From the NCBI GenBank assembly GCA_029052615.1, contig JAIDIR010000072.1, positions 1 to 6,988 of the forward strand: a stretch of DNA of 6,988 nt, given 5' to 3'. This DNA is from Clostridia bacterium (lineage in GTDB: Bacteria; Bacillota; Clostridia; Christensenellales; Borkfalkiaceae). The position numbers were made by a program, and so were the translations under genes. The stretch's first letter is position 1. Every line of letters starts with the position of its first letter. Of the stretch, positions 1 to 6,085 are shown in pieces. The notes under the pieces are model-generated. The model did no database searches, was not told the DNA's origin, and worked only from the letters and a program-made list of their open reading frames with translations.

Positions 1-63
1 TTTTTAAAAATGAAAAAACTGTGGCAAGACAGAGTCCTGCACAGAATATGGGCGTGAGATATA

Positions 64-93
64 AAGCAAAGCCTTTTTAACTGCGCTTTGCTT
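64..93 (-). terminator. Hairpin at the end of the short ORF; weak terminator or attenuator candidate
   Basis: A perfect 9-bp inverted repeat (AAGCAAAGC at 64-72 and GCTTTGCTT at 85-93) flanks a 12-base loop. On the minus strand it begins inside the stop codon of the 17-codon ORF. It is followed by TATATC rather than a solid run of T, so it is a weak intrinsic terminator at best. A stem that starts exactly where ribosomes would stop also fits an attenuator arrangement, but anything downstream lies outside the window. Confidence 0.35.
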
Positions 94-145
94 AGAACTT
101 AAAAGTGCTTGCCCCCCCCCCAGTCGTCATTTTAAACATCTTCAT
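92..145 (-). CDS. Short 17-codon ORF with a poly-G tract; possible leader peptide or phase-variable gene
   Basis: I do not recognise this gene. A minus-strand ATG at 143-145 sits 8 bases after a GAGG Shine-Dalgarno core (154-157) and about 32 bases downstream of the predicted start of the promoter at 184-212. The frame reads MKMFKMTTGGGASTFKF and stops at TAA (92-94). Three Gly codons come from a run of ten G (C at 112-121 on the plus strand). The stop falls at the foot of the hairpin at 64-93. If the run had nine or twelve G, the frame would stay open to a stop at 4-6, giving 46 codons with nine; eleven G would give an even shorter product. In the current frame, past a second stop at 77-79, an open hydrophobic stretch (it includes FALYLTPIFCAG) runs off the left edge. 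The promoter and ribosome site support expression of something here. Whether the peptide matters, or the run was miscounted, is unknown. Confidence 0.35.
   Translation of the reverse strand: MKMFKMTTGGGASTFKF
112..121 (-). repeat. Homopolymer run of ten G on the minus strand (C10 on plus)
   Basis: Ten consecutive C on the plus strand read as G10 within the small minus-strand ORF, right after its Thr-Thr codons. Runs of this length are prone to slippage during replication, and also to sequencing error. The three possible frames after the run give products of different lengths, so its length decides what is translated. Confidence 0.9.
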
Positions 146-183
146 ATAAGTTTCCTCACATAAAATCTTCTTTTAGTGTATGG

Positions 184-212
184 ATTATATCATAGTTAAA
201 TGAGAATTTCAA
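184..212 (-). promoter_or_regulatory. Near-consensus sigma-A promoter reading leftward
   Basis: On the minus strand there is TTGAAA (207-212), a 17-base spacer and TATAAT (184-189), with the extended -10 dinucleotide TG at 191-192. An A/T-rich tract (223-239) lies just upstream where an UP element would be. Transcription would begin near 177 and run toward the left edge, leaving about 32 bases of leader before the ATG at 145. It lies downstream of the terminator of the neighbouring hydrolase gene, so it is an independent transcription unit. Confidence 0.72.
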
Positions 213-239
213 TACTTTTCGTCAAAATTTTTTAAAATA

Positions 240-277
240 GTGTAAAAAATTACACCAACCACTATATGTTGTGGTTG
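240..277 (-). terminator. Probable intrinsic terminator of the hydrolase gene
   Basis: Two bases after the hydrolase stop codon, the minus strand forms a 7-bp stem (CAACCAC/GTGGTTG, 256-262 with 271-277, 8-base loop). This is followed by GTGTAA and a run of six T (244-249). A second small stem (GTGTAA/TTACAC, 240-245 with 250-255) overlaps the T run. The six-base gap between the first stem and the T run is longer than ideal, so termination efficiency is uncertain. Confidence 0.5.
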
Positions 278-279
278 CC

Positions 280-1554
280 CTACTTCCACGCGGCTGCCGT
301 GCGGTTATTTTTAAACCATTCGGTATCTTTTAACAGGGTTGCGTTGTTGGAACACCACAGCGAAAGCTTTTTATCGTTCATATAAAAAACTATATCGCCG
401 TTAAAAGATTCAAACTTTCCGCCCTTGTAATCCGTGCAAAGCGAAGTCAGGTAAACGTTTGCCGTGTACTTGGAAATTCTGTCAACGAACGCCTGCGTAG
501 GGAAAGTGTTGTCGTGGTTGGTGGTGTATTCGGTTGCGCCCGCACAGCAGCACACCGCAACGTTCTTGGGTTTAATCTTTGCAAGCAGCTTGTCGGTGGA
601 GCTCGTCTTGCTTCCGTGGTGACCGCCCTTGAAAAGCTCCACATGCGGAAGGTCGTTTTTGTCAACGAGGTACCCCTCTCCCTTACCTTCCAAATCGCCC
701 GTGAAAAGATAGTGCGAGGTGCTTCCCTCCGCCGTATACGTGAGCAATACGCACACCGAATAATCGTTTTCGTCGTCCGTTTCGTGTTCGTAATAATAGT
801 TATACAAAACGTTCAGCGTAAGCGAACCGTCCTGTTTTTCGCTTAAATCGTACGACCTCTTTGCGCCGTCCGCATTGTTCCAGCACTGCAACGCAGTATA
901 AACCGCCGCGCCCTTGTTTTGGGCGTACGTCACCGCGTTTACGTAGGACTTGTAAATGCCGCTGTCGGTGTTGTGCCCCGCAAACTGAATTACCGTGCCC
1001 ACTTCGTATTTATATAAAATTCCCGTCTTGCTGTCGCCCGAGCCCTTGCCCACGAAGCCCGCAATATGGTCCTGATGGGCGTGCGTTGCAATTACGTATT
1101 CAAGCTTGCCGTCCGTGCAATATCTGTCCACGTACGCGCTTATGGTGGTTGCGCTGTTGGTGCGCGAGCCCGCGTCAATAAGCACCTCGGTATTGCCGCA
1201 CTTAATAAGCGTGCAGTCACCCGCGTACTTGTTGCCCAGCTCTAAAAAGTGAATGGAAAATTCGGAAGTTGAAATGCTGTCCAAATCGCCCGATTGAATT
1301 TCATTAGGCAACTTTGCGGAAACGTTTTCGGCGTCGTCGTCGACGCTGTCGTTGTACAGCTGACTCACGTAGTCGTTGTATTCTTTAAGCGCCCTGTCGA
1401 AAATTTCGGGCTTAAAAAGATATATGAAAAGTACCGCCGCAATTATGATTATCAGCACCACGCAGACGAAAATCGCCACTGCCTTTTTGTGCTGTTTTGC
1501 AAACTTTACGGCTTGCTTTTGCGCCTTCTTGGAAGAACTCTTTTTAGCTGCCAT
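280..1554 (-). CDS. Membrane-anchored ComEC-like metallo-beta-lactamase-fold hydrolase
   Basis: The 424-residue product has a Lys-rich N-terminus (about 1-24), one hydrophobic helix (about 25-47), an acidic linker (about 58-98) and a metallo-beta-lactamase fold from about 99. Visible family motifs are LELGNKYAGDC (105-114, the slot of LDVGQGDA in ComEC), LIDAG (125-129), the metal-binding THAHQDH (157-163), LFTGD (283-287), FKGGHHGSKTSS (308-319) and a late NHDNTFP (346-352). This order and the HHGS signature match the hydrolase domain of ComEC/Rec2-family proteins. The polytopic competence channel and the OB domain are missing, so it is not a full ComEC. By the positive-inside rule the catalytic domain should face outward (inference). 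The ATG is supported by GGAG at 1563-1566, 8 bases away. It lies 35 bases after valS in the same direction, with a terminator after its stop. A phosphodiester (nucleic acid or nucleotide) substrate is plausible but not shown. Confidence 0.85.
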   Translation of the reverse strand: MAAKKSSSKKAQKQAVKFAKQHKKAVAIFVCVVLIIIIAAVLFIYLFKPEIFDRALKEYNDYVSQLYNDSVDDDAENVSAKLPNEIQSGDLDSISTSEFSIHFLELGNKYAGDCTLIKCGNTEVLIDAGSRTNSATTISAYVDRYCTDGKLEYVIATHAHQDHIAGFVGKGSGDSKTGILYKYEVGTVIQFAGHNTDSGIYKSYVNAVTYAQNKGAAVYTALQCWNNADGAKRSYDLSEKQDGSLTLNVLYNYYYEHETDDENDYSVCVLLTYTAEGSTSHYLFTGDLEGKGEGYLVDKNDLPHVELFKGGHHGSKTSSTDKLLAKIKPKNVAVCCCAGATEYTTNHDNTFPTQAFVDRISKYTANVYLTSLCTDYKGGKFESFNGDIVFYMNDKKLSLWCSNNATLLKDTEWFKNNRTAAAWK

Positions 1555-1589
1555 TCTTTAAACTCCGCTTTCGTATTATATTATCGTGA

Positions 1590-4208
1590 TTATAAATTCT
1601 TGAGCTGTTCCAGAATTTTTTCGCGCATCTCAACGAAGGTGTTCAGCTTTGCGCGCTCCGCCTCTACAAGCTGCTTGGGCGCCTTTGCAATAAAGCCCTG
1701 GTTGTTCAGCTTGCCGTCCGCCCTGCGGATTTCATTCATAATTCTGTCAAGCTCGTTGTTCAGCCTCTCGCGCTCCTTTTCGGCGTCGACAAGCTCGCCC
1801 AAAGGAATGTACAAAGTGCCCACGCTGGTTACCTTGGCAACCGACTTTTCCTCAGCCTCTTCCTTGGTGGAAATGCACTTAACGTACGCCGCGCCCGCAA
1901 GCTTGGCAATGCAATCGGCGTTTGCGGAAATGAGCCGCTTTGCGTCGCTGAGCATATACACGCTGACCTTTTTGGAAGGCGCGCAACCCGTTTCAACCTT
2001 GACTTCCCTTATGGCTTTTATAATCTCCATTACGCCGCCGAAGGCAACCGCCTCCTTCCTGTATGCGAGCTTGGAATTGTATCTGGGATAGTCCGCAACC
2101 ATGATTGACCCCTTGGTATTGGGCAGCGAACGGTAAATTTCGTCCGTAATGAAGGGCACGAAGGGGTGCAACAGCCTGAGCGTGTTTTCCAGCACGAACA
2201 GCAGCACGGACACAGCATTATCCTTCTTGTCCGCGTCGTCCGAATGAAGGGCGGATTTGGTCAGCTCGATATACCAGTCGCAGAAGTCCGACCACGTGAA
2301 GTCGTAAAGAAGCTGGCAGGCAATGCCCAGCTCGAACTTGTTTAAGGAAAGCGTTACGTCCCTTATAACCGCCTGCAAGCGCGAAATTATCCACTTGTCG
2401 GCGGAGGTCAGCTTGACCTCGGTCACGGGCTTTATCTTCCTGCCCTCGCAGTTCATTATGACGTAGCGGCTGGCGTTCCATATCTTGTTCATAAAGTTGC
2501 GGCAGGCTTCCACCTTCGCGTCCGAATAGCGCATATCGTTGCCGGGAGCAACGCCCTGCAACAGCGAGAAACGCAAGGAATCCGCGCCGTACTTTTCGAT
2601 TACTTCCAGAGGGTCCACGCCGTTGCCCAGCGATTTGGACATCTTTCTGCCCTGCTCGTCGCGCACCAGGCCGTGAATTAAAACGTCGCGGAAGGGCACC
2701 TTGCGCATATGCTCCAGACCCGAGAAAATCATTCTGGCAACCCAGAAGAAAATTATGTCGTAGCCCGTTACCAGCACGTCGGTGGGATAGAAATATTCAA
2801 GGTCGGAAGTGTCGTCGGGATAGCCCAGCGTCGAGAAGGGCCACAGCGCGGAAGAGAACCACGTATCCAGAACGTCCTCGTCCTGCTTTAAGTTTTTACC
2901 GCCGCACTCGGGACATTCCGCCGGGTCTTCCTTAACGCAGATTTCCGCGCCGCAGTCGGGGCAGTACCACACGGGTATGCGGTGTCCCCACCAGAGCTGA
3001 CGGGATATGCACCAGTCCTTGACGTTGTCCATCCAGTTGTAATAAATCTTTGCAAACCTTTCGGGAACGAAGGTTATCTTTTTGTCGTTTACCGCGCTTA
3101 TAGCGGGCTTTGCAAGCGAGTCCATCTTGACGAACCACTGCTTGGATATTCTGGGCTCAACCGCCGTATTGCATCGGTAGCAATGCCCCACGTTGTGCGC
3201 GTGCGGCTTTATTTCCACAAGGTTGCCCAGCGCTTTAAGCTCCTCAACTACCGCCTTGCGGCAGGCGTATCTGTCCATACCCTCGTACTTGCCCGCAAAC
3301 GCGTTCATGGTGCCGTCCTCGTTCATAACGGTAACGCTTTCGAGGTTGTGCCTTAAACCTACCTCAAAGTCGTTGGGGTCGTGCGCGGGCGTAATCTTAA
3401 CGCAGCCCGTGCCGAACGTCATATCCGCGTGCTTGTCGCCTACTACGGGTATGGGCTTGTTTATAACGGGCAGAACGACGTTTTTGCCGATAAACTTCTT
3501 ATATCTGGGGTCGGCGGGGTTTACCGCAACCGCCGTATCGCCGAACATGGTTTCGGGACGGGTGGTCGCAACAACCAGCCCCTCGCTGTCCGAGCCTTCC
3601 AAAAAATACTTGATATGCCAAAGGTAAGAGCTTTCCTCCGCGTATTCTACCTCCGCGTCGGATATAGCCGTTCTGCACCCCGGGCACCAGTTGATAAGGC
3701 GCGAGCCGCGGTATATAAGCCCCTTGTTATACAGGTTGACGAACGCCTCCCTCACCGCCTTGGAGCACTTTTCGTCCATGGTGAAGGCAAGGCGCGACCA
3801 GTCGCAGGAAGAGCCGAGCTTTTTAAGCTGGTTTACAATCCTCTCGCCGTACTTATTCTTCCACTCCCAGCAGTAGCCCAAAAATTCCTCGCGCGACAAA
3901 TCGTCCTTGCTTATGCCACGCTTTTCAAGGTCCTGCGCAACCTTAACCTCGGTTGCTATAGCCGCGTGGTCGGTGCCGGGCAGCCAGAGGGCGCAATACC
4001 CCTGCATACGCTTGAAGCGGATTATTGTGTCCTGCATGGTTTCGTCCACGGCGTGACCCATATGCAGCTGACCCGTGACGTTGGGGGGCGGCATCATTAC
4101 GGTGAAAGGCACCTTTTCGTCGTCGCGCACCGCCTTGAAATAGCCGCTTTGCTCCCAGTCCTTATACAGTCTGTCTTCAAACTCTTTGGGGTTGTAGGTC
4201 TTTTCCAT
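1590..4208 (-). CDS. valS: Valyl-tRNA synthetase
   Basis: A cytosolic class Ia synthetase that charges tRNA-Val and hydrolyses mischarged Thr-tRNA-Val. The 872 residues match the usual length of about 870-950. In order they show the Rossmann catalytic core with the HIGH-type motif HMGH (49-52, within PPPNVTGQLHMGH), and an inserted editing domain with TTRPET (215-220) and AHDPND (275-280). Cys pairs typical of zinc-binding ValRS occur at 175/178, 343/346, 416/419 and 432/435. The signature KMSKS is at 522-526 and an anticodon-binding helical domain covers about 600-730. The C-terminal coiled-coil arm is at about 803-870. I chose the ATG at 4206-4208 because GGGAG ends 7 bases upstream and the protein then begins MEKTYNPKEFEDRLY, as in homologues. 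An in-frame alternative start at 4274 lies on the -35 element of the valS promoter, so it would not be in the mRNA. All catalytic motifs look intact. Confidence 0.97.
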   Translation of the reverse strand: MEKTYNPKEFEDRLYKDWEQSGYFKAVRDDEKVPFTVMMPPPNVTGQLHMGHAVDETMQDTIIRFKRMQGYCALWLPGTDHAAIATEVKVAQDLEKRGISKDDLSREEFLGYCWEWKNKYGERIVNQLKKLGSSCDWSRLAFTMDEKCSKAVREAFVNLYNKGLIYRGSRLINWCPGCRTAISDAEVEYAEESSYLWHIKYFLEGSDSEGLVVATTRPETMFGDTAVAVNPADPRYKKFIGKNVVLPVINKPIPVVGDKHADMTFGTGCVKITPAHDPNDFEVGLRHNLESVTVMNEDGTMNAFAGKYEGMDRYACRKAVVEELKALGNLVEIKPHAHNVGHCYRCNTAVEPRISKQWFVKMDSLAKPAISAVNDKKITFVPERFAKIYYNWMDNVKDWCISRQLWWGHRIPVWYCPDCGAEICVKEDPAECPECGGKNLKQDEDVLDTWFSSALWPFSTLGYPDDTSDLEYFYPTDVLVTGYDIIFFWVARMIFSGLEHMRKVPFRDVLIHGLVRDEQGRKMSKSLGNGVDPLEVIEKYGADSLRFSLLQGVAPGNDMRYSDAKVEACRNFMNKIWNASRYVIMNCEGRKIKPVTEVKLTSADKWIISRLQAVIRDVTLSLNKFELGIACQLLYDFTWSDFCDWYIELTKSALHSDDADKKDNAVSVLLFVLENTLRLLHPFVPFITDEIYRSLPNTKGSIMVADYPRYNSKLAYRKEAVAFGGVMEIIKAIREVKVETGCAPSKKVSVYMLSDAKRLISANADCIAKLAGAAYVKCISTKEEAEEKSVAKVTSVGTLYIPLGELVDAEKERERLNNELDRIMNEIRRADGKLNNQGFIAKAPKQLVEAERAKLNTFVEMREKILEQLKNL

Positions 4209-4244
4209 TTCGTCTCTCCCGACCGTTAAAAAATATTCCTTTTT

Positions 4245-4274
4245 ATTATAAATCAAAGCCTCGTCAATTGTCAA
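4245..4274 (-). promoter_or_regulatory. valS promoter (TTGACA-18-TATAAT)
   Basis: On the minus strand, TTGACA (4269-4274) and TATAAT (4245-4250) are both perfect hexamers, separated by 18 bases. The start would fall near 4238, giving a leader of about 30 bases with a GGGAG ribosome site (4216-4220) before the valS ATG. The leader is too short for a T-box riboswitch, which usually needs around 200 bases. Confidence 0.75.
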
Positions 4275-4298
4275 ATGATGCGCGGGCGGGCATAAAAT
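4268..4298 (+). promoter_or_regulatory. Candidate promoter of the ABC transporter operon
   Basis: TTGTCA (4268-4273) and TAAAAT (4293-4298) are spaced 19 bases apart, upstream of the GAGGAG ribosome site (4316-4321). The spacing is longer than the optimal 17, so this is a weaker call. The -35 element would occupy almost the same bases as the valS -35 on the other strand. No riboswitch-sized leader fits between this site and the TTG start at 4328. Confidence 0.35.
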
Positions 4299-4327
4299 GT
4301 ATTATCAAATTTTTTGAGGAGTCAAAA

Positions 4328-5323
4328 TTGAAAAAGAAAATTTTAAGTTTACTGTGTGCAGCGGTTTTTGCGCTCGGTTTGCCCGTTACGCTTGCCGCCT
4401 GCAACAAGGACAGCAAAGTCATTAAAATCAACGAAGTTACCCACTCGGTGTTCTACGCACCGTTGTACTTAGCCGACGCGTTAGGCTACTTTAAGGACGA
4501 GGGCTATACGATAGAACTCACCAACGGCGGCGGCGCGGATAAAACCATGGCTGCCGTGCTTCACGGCTCGGCGGACGTAGGCTTCTGCGGACCCGAAGCG
4601 GTCGTATATACTTATCTGGGCGGCAGCGGCGACGCGCCCAAGGTCTTCGGACAGATGACCAACTGCGACGGAAGCTTCCTCGTAGGCAGAAAAGCCGAGC
4701 CAGACTTCAAGTGGACTGACTTGGAGGGCAAAAACGTGCTTGCCGGCAGACCGGGCGGCGTTCCCTTTATGACCTTCCAGTACGTCTGCAAGGAAAACGG
4801 CGTAAACGCCAACTTTATAACCGACGTGCAGTTCGACAGCATGACCGCCGCATTCCTGAACGGCATAGGCGACTACGTGACCATGTTCGAGCCGGGCGCC
4901 TCCGAATACCAGAAGGCGGGTAACGGCTATATAGTTGCGCCCGTAGGTCCCGCGGGCGGCGAAGTGCCTTACACCTGCTTTATGGCTAAACAGAGCTTTA
5001 TCGAAAACGAAAAAGATAAGGTCGACGCAATCCTGCGTTCAGTTACCAAAGCAACCAAATATATTTACGAAAACGACACCGCAACGGTTGCCGACAAACT
5101 CGTAAAATACTTCGACAATACGAGCAAGGAAAGCATTTCCACCTCGCTTGCAAACTACAAGGCAATCAACACCTGGGTAAAGGATATGGCTATGACCGAG
5201 AGCCGCTTCAACCGCTTGCAGGACATCATAGAAAACGCGGGCGAGCTTGAAAAGCGCGTATCCTTTGCGGATATAGTGCTCACCGAAAGAGCGCACGAAA
5301 TTTATCAAGAAGTGTACGCATGA
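4328..5323 (+). CDS. ABC importer substrate-binding lipoprotein, NitT/TauT/NMT1-like
   Basis: Membrane-tethered binding protein that would deliver a small solute to the permease encoded two genes downstream. The 331 residues begin with a lipoprotein signal: Lys-rich start, hydrophobic core and lipobox LAAC with lipidated Cys25. The mature part follows the NMT1/SsuA/ThiY-like periplasmic-binding-protein pattern: HSVFYAPLYLADALGYFKDEG (39-59) in the first lobe, TNGGGADKTMAAVLHGSADVG (65-85) typical of the ligand-binding cleft, and later the second lobe with GDYVTMFEP. I chose the TTG at 4328 because GAGGAG (4316-4321) lies 6 bases before it and the signal peptide then has normal length. An in-frame TTG at 4268 would add 20 residues ahead of the signal, and it lies on the -35 element. 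The family binds nitrate, sulfonates, taurine, pyrimidine thiamine precursors and others; no residue I can see decides among these. The stop overlaps the next gene. Confidence 0.9.
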   Translation: MKKKILSLLCAAVFALGLPVTLAACNKDSKVIKINEVTHSVFYAPLYLADALGYFKDEGYTIELTNGGGADKTMAAVLHGSADVGFCGPEAVVYTYLGGSGDAPKVFGQMTNCDGSFLVGRKAEPDFKWTDLEGKNVLAGRPGGVPFMTFQYVCKENGVNANFITDVQFDSMTAAFLNGIGDYVTMFEPGASEYQKAGNGYIVAPVGPAGGEVPYTCFMAKQSFIENEKDKVDAILRSVTKATKYIYENDTATVADKLVKYFDNTSKESISTSLANYKAINTWVKDMAMTESRFNRLQDIIENAGELEKRVSFADIVLTERAHEIYQEVYA

Positions 5324-6048
5324 TACTATCGTTCAACGACGTAGGTTACACCTACCACACCAAGGACGGCGAGACCAACGCAATCGAGCATATGTCCTTC
5401 GGGATAAAGCGCGGCGATTTCGTCTCGCTTATAGGTCCGTCGGGCTGCGGCAAAACGACCATACTTTCGCTGATTGCGGGGCTTTTAAAGCCCTCGTACG
5501 GAAAGATAGAAAGGGAAAACGCGGAGTTCGGCTATATGCTGCAGCGCGACGCGCTATTCCCGTGGCGCACGGTTGAAGCCAACATTTTTCTGCCGCTTGA
5601 AGTCAAAAAGCGCAACACCCCCGAAATGCGGGAAAACGCGCTGCGCCTTGCCGAAAAGTACGGCTTGAAGGACTTTTTAAAGAAGAAGCCCACCGAGCTT
5701 TCGGGCGGTATGCGCCAGAGGGTCGCGCTCATACGCACGCTTGCGGCACAGCCCGACATTCTGCTTCTGGACGAACCGTTTTCCGCGCTCGACTACCAGA
5801 CCAGGCTGAAGGTGTGCGACGACGTTCAGAGCATAATAAAGAGCGAGCAAAAGACTGCCATTTTAGTAACCCACGATATGTCGGAGGCAATCGCGCTTTC
5901 GGATAAGGTTATAGTGCTGTCGTCGCGCCCCGCTACCGTAGTTGCCGAGCACGTTATAGACTTCGGCGACAACACACCCAAATCGCGGCGCGAATGCCCC
6001 GAATTTTCGCAAACGTTCGAAGTCTTACGCTCCGAGCTCGGGCTGTAA
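5320..6048 (+). CDS. ABC importer ATPase, SsuB/TauB/ThiZ-like
   Basis: Cytosolic nucleotide-binding subunit that powers the importer. The 242 residues carry a complete set of motifs: Walker A GPSGCGKTT (39-47), Q-loop glutamine in MLQRDALFPW (Q75), signature LSGGMRQR (127-134), Walker B ILLLDEP (147-153), D-loop SALD (155-158) and switch His in VTHD (H185). The LFPWRTVEANIFLPLE stretch after the Q-loop is typical of the nitrate/sulfonate/taurine subgroup, and the length fits it. Its ATG overlaps the stop of the binding-protein gene (ATGA, 5320-5323) and has only a weak AGAAG upstream, so translation is probably coupled. It is followed after 37 bases by the permease gene. Confidence 0.95.
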   Translation: MILSFNDVGYTYHTKDGETNAIEHMSFGIKRGDFVSLIGPSGCGKTTILSLIAGLLKPSYGKIERENAEFGYMLQRDALFPWRTVEANIFLPLEVKKRNTPEMRENALRLAEKYGLKDFLKKKPTELSGGMRQRVALIRTLAAQPDILLLDEPFSALDYQTRLKVCDDVQSIIKSEQKTAILVTHDMSEAIALSDKVIVLSSRPATVVAEHVIDFGDNTPKSRRECPEFSQTFEVLRSELGL

Positions 6049-6050
6049 AA

Positions 6051-6069
6051 AAGGAGCATAATGCAATAA
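6051..6069 (+). other. Strong Shine-Dalgarno followed by a two-codon mini-ORF (ATG-CAA-TAA)
   Basis: Two bases after the ATPase stop there is AAGGAG (6051-6056), then four bases, then ATG CAA TAA (6061-6069). The mini-ORF is out of frame with the permease, whose own frame has a stop at 6059-6061, so it is not an alternative permease start. The permease ATG at 6086 has its own weaker AAAGGAAA (6068-6075), set rather far away. The mini-ORF may aid ribosome hand-over or lower permease output, or it may be chance. Confidence 0.3.
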
Positions 6070-6085
6070 AGGAAATTTTTTACCT

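Noticed and set aside
10..57. Plus-strand 15-codon ORF beginning MKKLWQDRV
   Set aside because: There is no Shine-Dalgarno or promoter upstream within the window, and the opposite strand has the convincing expression signals.
1..279. tRNA, riboswitch or CRISPR in the left non-coding stretch
   Set aside because: No cloverleaf with acceptor and T-arm consensus, no repeat-spacer pattern and no known riboswitch core could be found by eye.
1330..1350. GTC/GAC-rich short repeat inside the hydrolase gene
   Set aside because: It encodes the acidic linker (DDDAE region) and is explained by Asp codons, not by a repeat element.
1571..1580. TATAAT-like -10 in the valS-hydrolase gap on the minus strand
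   Set aside because: There is no acceptable -35 at 16-18 bases and no extended TG, so I do not call a separate promoter.
1294..2091. Plus-strand open frame of 265 codons spanning the hydrolase start and the valS 3' end
   Set aside because: It is antisense to two real genes and crosses their spacer. Its low-complexity Ser/Leu/Phe composition looks like reverse-complement shadow, and no family motif is seen.
3381..4229. Plus-strand open frame of 282 codons opposite valS
   Set aside because: It lies fully antisense to the well-conserved valS N-terminal half, has no recognisable domain and contains Arg/Ala/Val-rich shadow composition expected from the codon bias of valS.
4268..4330. Longer in-frame start for the binding protein at 4268
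   Set aside because: It would place 20 residues before a normal lipoprotein signal, has no ribosome site, and lies on the -35 element; the TTG at 4328 has GAGGAG at ideal spacing.
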